This document shows positions 5,878 through 8,723 of a DNA stretch of 8,723 nucleotides, piece by piece (the first letter of the stretch is position 1; each line of letters begins with the position of its first letter). Both the position numbers and the translations under genes were made by a program. The notes under the pieces were generated by a model that searched no databases, had not been told where the DNA came from, and was given only the letters and a program-made list of their open reading frames with translations. Source of the stretch: Acidimicrobiales bacterium (GTDB taxonomy: Bacteria > Actinomycetota > Acidimicrobiia > Acidimicrobiales > Poriferisodalaceae); assembly GCA_020439485.1 (NCBI GenBank), contig JAGQSP010000223.1, forward strand, positions 1,806 through 10,528, given 5' to 3'.

Positions 5878-6879
5878 CTACTGCTCCCGCTGCGGCAGGT
5901 GGTCGCGCAGGATCTGAGCGACTGCCTCTCGGACGTGTGGCGCGTTCAAGCGACCGCGGGTGGGGCCGGCGAACTCAGGGCTGTGCATGACGACGTGAGC
6001 CAGGACGAGGCTCGGCCACCATTCTCGCTCGGCGAGCACATCGCGAATGCCCGACACGTGATGTCCGTGCTCGACCATCGCAGAGCCGTTGACCCACGAC
6101 AACACGGTTCCCTCGCCTACGAACCGTTGACTTGCCGGACCATCCACTGCGACGAAGTCGAGTTGGACGTCCTCATGTCGGCCGTTGGCGGAAGTAGTAG
6201 CCGGAGCAAAGCGCGGTGGCAGGAGGAGTGGGGCCAGATCAGCCAACCCGGACGAGCTGTAGAACGCCTCGGAATCGACGCCCACCCGCAAGCCTGGGAA
6301 CAAGTGGGCGGCCTCAAACAGACGGGTACGAATCGTCCGCCGATCGAAACTGACGCCCGGCTCGAAGATCTCGCGGTCGATCGTGTACCGGACACGCGTG
6401 CCGTGCTCGATCGGGCCAGGGTCCAACACAGTGAGCGGGCCCGGAACGCCACAGTTGAACATCTGTTGCCAGCACACACTGCCGCGAACGCTGACGATGT
6501 CGAGTTCGGCCGCGAGTGCAGCCACAGGCGCCAGGCCAGCGCCGAGGGAAGAAAGGTGGATATGCGGCGCATGATCGTCGACCGACCGCGCGTCCCGCAG
6601 AGTCGTGCAGAACGACTCGACCAGATTCCTGCCACCGCTTTCGGACATCTGATCGAACGGAAGACCCGGACCGTCATCGAGGACCTCAACCATGTCGCCA
6701 GCGAAACGAACGGAAACAGAAGTCGCCCTGTCGATGAGGAACTGGTCAATCGAGTTGTTCACCAGTTCATAGACGATGTGGCTGAGACCCGGGGACCGTG
6801 TTGAACCGACATACATGCCTGCCCGGCTTCTTACCTGCTCGGCCCAGGTCTCATTGCCTCCCACCGAACCCGCTACCAC
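5878..6879 (-). CDS. Stand-alone GyrB-like GHKL ATPase plus transducer protein, no TOPRIM
   Basis: 333 aa matching only the N-terminal half of GyrB/ParE. The GHKL fold is clear: RAGMYVGST, HIVYELVNNSID with the catalytic-base Glu at E38 and Mg-binding Asn N42, and LDDGPGLP (D68 equals GyrB D73). A G-A-G remains of the ATP lid and a Thr in EHGTRVRY matches GyrB T165. The transducer end VREAVAQIL aligns with the GyrB sequence just before TOPRIM, where this protein stops. Differences: the lid GGLHG is replaced by LSSLG, the Arg of GRG is P71, and the QTK loop reads PTR (306-308), with R308 for the gamma-phosphate-sensing Lys. Nucleotide binding looks likely; hydrolysis is uncertain. It cannot cleave DNA alone. 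GTG 6879 lies 6 nt behind a TAGAAT box, suggesting a leaderless mRNA. Confidence 0.85.
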   Translation of the reverse strand: MVAGSVGGNETWAEQVRSRAGMYVGSTRSPGLSHIVYELVNNSIDQFLIDRATSVSVRFAGDMVEVLDDGPGLPFDQMSESGGRNLVESFCTTLRDARSVDDHAPHIHLSSLGAGLAPVAALAAELDIVSVRGSVCWQQMFNCGVPGPLTVLDPGPIEHGTRVRYTIDREIFEPGVSFDRRTIRTRLFEAAHLFPGLRVGVDSEAFYSSSGLADLAPLLLPPRFAPATTSANGRHEDVQLDFVAVDGPASQRFVGEGTVLSWVNGSAMVEHGHHVSGIRDVLAEREWWPSLVLAHVVMHSPEFAGPTRGRLNAPHVREAVAQILRDHLPQREQ

Positions 6880-6885
6880 GTCTCA

Positions 6886-6891
6886 ATTCTA
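6886..6891 (-). promoter_or_regulatory. -10 box of a leaderless promoter for the GyrB-like gene
   Basis: TAGAAT on the minus strand, 5 of 6 to the -10 consensus, ends 6 nt before GTG 6879. The transcript would begin at or next to the start codon. No clear -35 is visible. Confidence 0.5.
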
Positions 6892-7091
6892 GGCCGCCCG
6901 CGGTCGCGTAAGCCGGCTGACGCGGGGTAGCCCATGCGGCCAGCGTTCTTCGTCGCCGTTCGCACGCGGACAGCGACATCAGACTTGCGTGTCGCGTTCT
7001 CGCTCTCCAATGCGCCTACCGACTTATGGGAATTCGTTTGTCGCGTCCGGCGGCTCTCGAGGTCCCTGGGGTGGGTGTCGGCAACTGGTGC

Positions 7092-7097
7092 AGGAGG
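7092..7097 (+). promoter_or_regulatory. Ribosome binding site of the excisionase-like gene
   Basis: AGGAGG, 4 nt before ATG 7102. It fixes the start although the frame is open upstream to 6934. The 222 bp between the divergent starts at 6879 and 7102 otherwise hold only promoter sequence; I see no clear -35/-10 pair for this gene. Confidence 0.65.
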
Positions 7098-7101
7098 ACG
7101 C

Positions 7102-7401
7102 ATGCGAAGAGGACTTCGACTTGTCTATTCGGTGAGCGAGGCGGCTGAGCTGCTGGGTATCGGTCGTTCGACGGCCTACGAGCTGGTAGCCCGCGGCGAG
7201 TTGCCGTCCGTGGCGATCGGCGGTCGCAGGGTCATCACTCGCCCCGCGCTCGCTGAGTTGCTCGGCGTCGAGCCACCGCTCCCGGCCGAACTCGACGCAG
7301 CCCGCACCGCTGCACACGACGCCTCTCACTCCCGGCGCCAGTCGCCACGTCCCCGCAAGTCGCCCAAGGCCGATCAGCCGAACCTCCCGTTCACCGCCTG
7401 A
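7102..7401 (+). CDS. Excisionase-like helix-turn-helix DNA-binding protein
   Basis: A 99-aa protein. Residues about 8-55 carry a MerR/excisionase-type winged HTH: VYSVSEAAELLGIGRSTAYE, VARGELPSVAIGGRRVI, then a TRPALAEL helix. This is the HTH_17/AlpA-Xis pattern. Such proteins direct excision with a tyrosine integrase or act as element regulators. The rest (about 60-99) is charged and low-complexity with many Ser, Arg, Pro and Lys, probably disordered. It ends QPNLPFTA, where QPNLPF resembles a sliding-clamp-binding peptide (Q-x-x-L-x-F). A strong AGGAGG sets the start. It lies nearly 6 kb from the integrase instead of beside it, so it may belong to the same island, a second element, or serve as a regulator. 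Repeats lie directly downstream. Confidence 0.85.
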   Translation: MRRGLRLVYSVSEAAELLGIGRSTAYELVARGELPSVAIGGRRVITRPALAELLGVEPPLPAELDAARTAAHDASHSRRQSPRPRKSPKADQPNLPFTA

Positions 7402-7474
7402 AGCCGCCCGATGACACCTACCAGCATCTCCCGCCAGAGCGACGTTCAAGTGACAGACGAGTGCACACCCAGGG

Positions 7475-7652
7475 CCAGTAGATGGTGCATCGCCGTCGGG
7501 ATGTCCAGTAGATGGCCGCCAGCGTGACCACCATCTACTGCTCCCCGCGGCGGCCACCTACTGGCGGGGCGAGAGAACCAACTTCAAAGTCGGAGGTCGG
7601 TAGACCTCCAGATGTGTCTCGGCGGAATCGGTACGGGCACTAGATGGGCGCC
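7475..7652. repeat. Cluster of five CAGTAGATGG-type repeats, order + + - - +
   Basis: CCAGTAGATGG occurs on the + strand at 7475-7485 and 7505-7515. Its reverse complement is at 7531-7541 (last base differs) and 7554-7564 (one mismatch). A fifth, CACTAGATGGGCGCC at 7638-7652, matches unit 2 plus its flank at 13 of 15 positions. Units 2 and 4 share the longer CAGTAGRTGGCCGCC. Units 2 and 3 form a perfect 10-bp inverted repeat (7506-7515 / 7531-7540) with a 15-nt loop. Candidates are excisionase or Rep-type binding sites, or the end of a mobile element. Confidence 0.65.
7592..7631 (+). repeat. Hairpin-plus-tail element, left copy
   Basis: GGAGGTC 7592-7598, loop GGTA, GACCTCC 7603-7609 is a perfect 7-bp hairpin. 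It runs straight into a tail containing TGTGTCTCGGCGG (7613-7625) and ending TCGG at 7631. A similar element lies on the minus strand at 8690-8648: bases 7607-7631 match it at 22 of 25, all three differences being A versus T. Confidence 0.65.
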
Positions 7653-7856
7653 GTCAATCGGATCGGCGGGGAGTGCGAGGAGTGGAGCGATCGACAGGGT
7701 TCACAGGTCGGGGCGGCGTGCGATGCTCGAGCTGCTGGGTGTAGTGGCTCCTGTTAGGTCGAGTCGTTCAGTCAACCTTGAGCAGGGGTCAACTCGGATT
7801 CGGAGTATCCCGTGACGTTCGATGCTGGCCCGTCGCACCGGCTTCCAGAGACGCGA

Positions 7857-8507
7857 CTAGGGACAGCCTGAGGACGTGTCGCCCTTCGCTAAGTGCCCTT
7901 GGCGTGCCCGCCTCCAGACCGCCCGAATCGCGTGTGCCACTCCCGCAAGTGCCCCTACTCCAAACAGCACCCTCACCGAAACAGTCAGCCAGAACGGCCA
8001 AGGCGACGCACCGCACCGGAATCGCCCGGCTTCAAACTCCGCTTCTCCCAGAACCACGCGCCCATCGGTAGCCTCGTCGGAATAGTCGACAACGGCGATG
8101 TCGCCGACGTCCATCTGCTCGAGGTTCACAGCGAGCGGCGCAGTGAACACGAGCCTGTCAGCAACCTCTGCGTCCACGACGAGCGGCCCACTCATGTCGA
8201 GATCTGCGACCGACCCCCTCACCAGGTACGAGTCGCCCGGCTCAGTCACCGCAACAACGAACGGCGCCTCAGCCCCGCCAATCCCACCGAGCAACTGAAC
8301 GTCAAGCACCGCCGACTCCAACACCGGTGACGCGCCCTCACGCAGCCCCACATCGGGCCCTACAGCAAACCCTGCAATACCGACATCCGTGCACCGTGAC
8401 ATGACATCAAACCCGCCGGCAGTCTTGCGAACACCAATCTCACCGCTGCCACTACACGACGCAAGCAACGCAACCCCACAGACCCCCACGACACGCCAGC
8501 GTCCCAT
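7857..8507 (-). CDS. Putative lipoprotein with a C-terminal transmembrane segment
   Basis: 216 aa, not recognised as a named family. The N-terminus (MGRWRVVGVCGVALLASCSG) is a short lipoprotein signal peptide with lipobox L-A-S-C, the lipidated Cys being C18. About 19-168 would be extracytoplasmic, rich in Gly, Val and Asp with alternating hydrophobic residues suggesting beta structure. Residues about 170-195 (FWLTVSVRVLFGVGALAGVA) form one hydrophobic helix, followed by a basic tail (RAVWRRARQGHLAK) that should lie in the cytoplasm. ATG 8507 is chosen over GTG 8513 because a TACGGT -10 box ends exactly 6 nt before it and no Shine-Dalgarno is present. The gene stands alone on its strand and is bracketed by the inverted hairpin elements. 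Confidence 0.7.
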   Translation of the reverse strand: MGRWRVVGVCGVALLASCSGSGEIGVRKTAGGFDVMSRCTDVGIAGFAVGPDVGLREGASPVLESAVLDVQLLGGIGGAEAPFVVAVTEPGDSYLVRGSVADLDMSGPLVVDAEVADRLVFTAPLAVNLEQMDVGDIAVVDYSDEATDGRVVLGEAEFEAGRFRCGASPWPFWLTVSVRVLFGVGALAGVAHAIRAVWRRARQGHLAKGDTSSGCP

Positions 8508-8513
8508 CGCCAC

Positions 8514-8519
8514 ACCGTA
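8514..8519 (-). promoter_or_regulatory. Putative -10 box of a leaderless promoter for the lipoprotein gene
   Basis: TACGGT on the minus strand, TANNNT type, 6 nt before ATG 8507. TTTGAG 16 nt upstream is a weak -35 candidate. The 8520-8647 stretch beyond it is C-rich on the + strand and shows no gene. Confidence 0.4.
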
Positions 8520-8647
8520 CGCCGATCACCCGGCACTCAAACGCCCAGCACAGAACCAACCCCTGCCAACAAGCCCCACCCTCAACCCAAAGCACGCCCC
8601 ACCCTCACGACCGAATCGCACGACGGAATCCCACATCCCTCACACCT

Positions 8648-8690
8648 CCGAAACCGCCGAGACACAACTGGACATCCTGCGGACGTCCAG
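8648..8690 (-). repeat. Hairpin-plus-tail element, right copy (inverted)
   Basis: Read on the minus strand, CTGGACGTC, loop CGCAG, GATGTCCAG (8690-8668) forms a 9-bp stem with one G-T pair. It continues into a tail with TGTGTCTCGGCGG. Relative to the left copy the stem changes on both sides (G-C to C-G at one pair, G-C to G-T at another) while staying paired. On the + strand the hairpin also reads as two GGACRTCC words 11 bp apart (8670-8677, 8681-8688). The element lies 141 bp upstream of the lipoprotein start codon. Confidence 0.6.
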
Positions 8691-8723
8691 GCGACGGGAC
8701 CTACCTTCGGACCACTTGGGAGG

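Larger units (their letters stand above)
7402..7856. other. 455-bp gene-free region rich in repeats and hairpins
   Basis: No credible gene on either strand; short open frames here read as low-complexity sequence. It holds the CAGTAGATGG repeat cluster (7475-7652), a second GC-rich hairpin CCCCGC 7543-7548 / GCGGGG 7564-7569, and the left copy of the hairpin-plus-tail element (7592-7631). I see nothing notable from about 7655 to 7856. Confidence 0.6.

Noticed and set aside
5512..6804. 430-aa open frame on the plus strand
   Set aside because: It lies opposite the GyrB-like gene and the 5' part of vapB45; its residues show no domain and the minus-strand products are clearly recognisable.
7475..7564. 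Multi-repeat end of an IS21- or Tn7-like transposon
   Set aside because: The repeat pattern is suggestive, but no transposase or ATPase gene is present in the window and no TG/CA terminus can be fixed.
7475..7652. CRISPR array
   Set aside because: Repeats are about 11 bp, change orientation and have uneven spacing; no cas genes are present.
7612..7815. 67-aa plus-strand frame in the repeat-rich region
   Set aside because: No ribosome site, low-complexity residues, and it starts inside the hairpin-tail element.

Overview
The window looks like part of a tRNA-integrated genomic island from a GC-rich actinobacterium. This rests on the high GC content, frequent GTG starts, a VapBC45-type toxin-antitoxin pair of the mycobacterial kind, and several start codons that follow a TANNNT -10 box by exactly 6 nt (leaderless architecture). 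A finer placement, such as Acidimicrobiia-like, would be a guess.

Left edge (1-1296): the first 20 bases are the 3' end of a tRNA, probably tRNA-Arg, cut by the window edge. A short arm/promoter region with tandem TGTCCCATAC repeats follows, then a full tyrosine integrase. This is the usual arrangement where an element has inserted at the 3' end of a tRNA gene. The next ORF (1289-1840) overlaps the integrase stop. It resembles a DUF3800-like protein, but its conserved-looking sequence runs through two frames, implying two compensating indels.

Cargo on the + strand (2183-4389): a 372-aa protein with a C-terminal HEPN-like RN-x3-H motif sits behind a good TTGACC/TAGGCA promoter. A beta-propeller-like protein follows. 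Together they could be an undescribed two-gene module, possibly defensive, but the function is inferred only.

Cargo on the - strand (6879-4484): a stand-alone GyrB-type ATPase plus transducer protein lacks TOPRIM and has an altered lid and QTK loop. Downstream, after 289 bp containing a perfect 10-bp inverted repeat, comes an overlapping vapB45-vapC45 toxin-antitoxin pair.

Right part (7102-8723): a small excisionase-like HTH protein is followed by a 455-bp gene-free stretch. That stretch holds five copies of a CAGTAGATGG-type repeat (+ + - - +). It also holds one of two inverted copies of a hairpin-plus-tail element; the other copy lies at 8648-8690. The pair brackets a gene for a lipoprotein with a C-terminal membrane segment. 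No second copy of the tRNA end (attR) is visible, so the far end of the island is unresolved.
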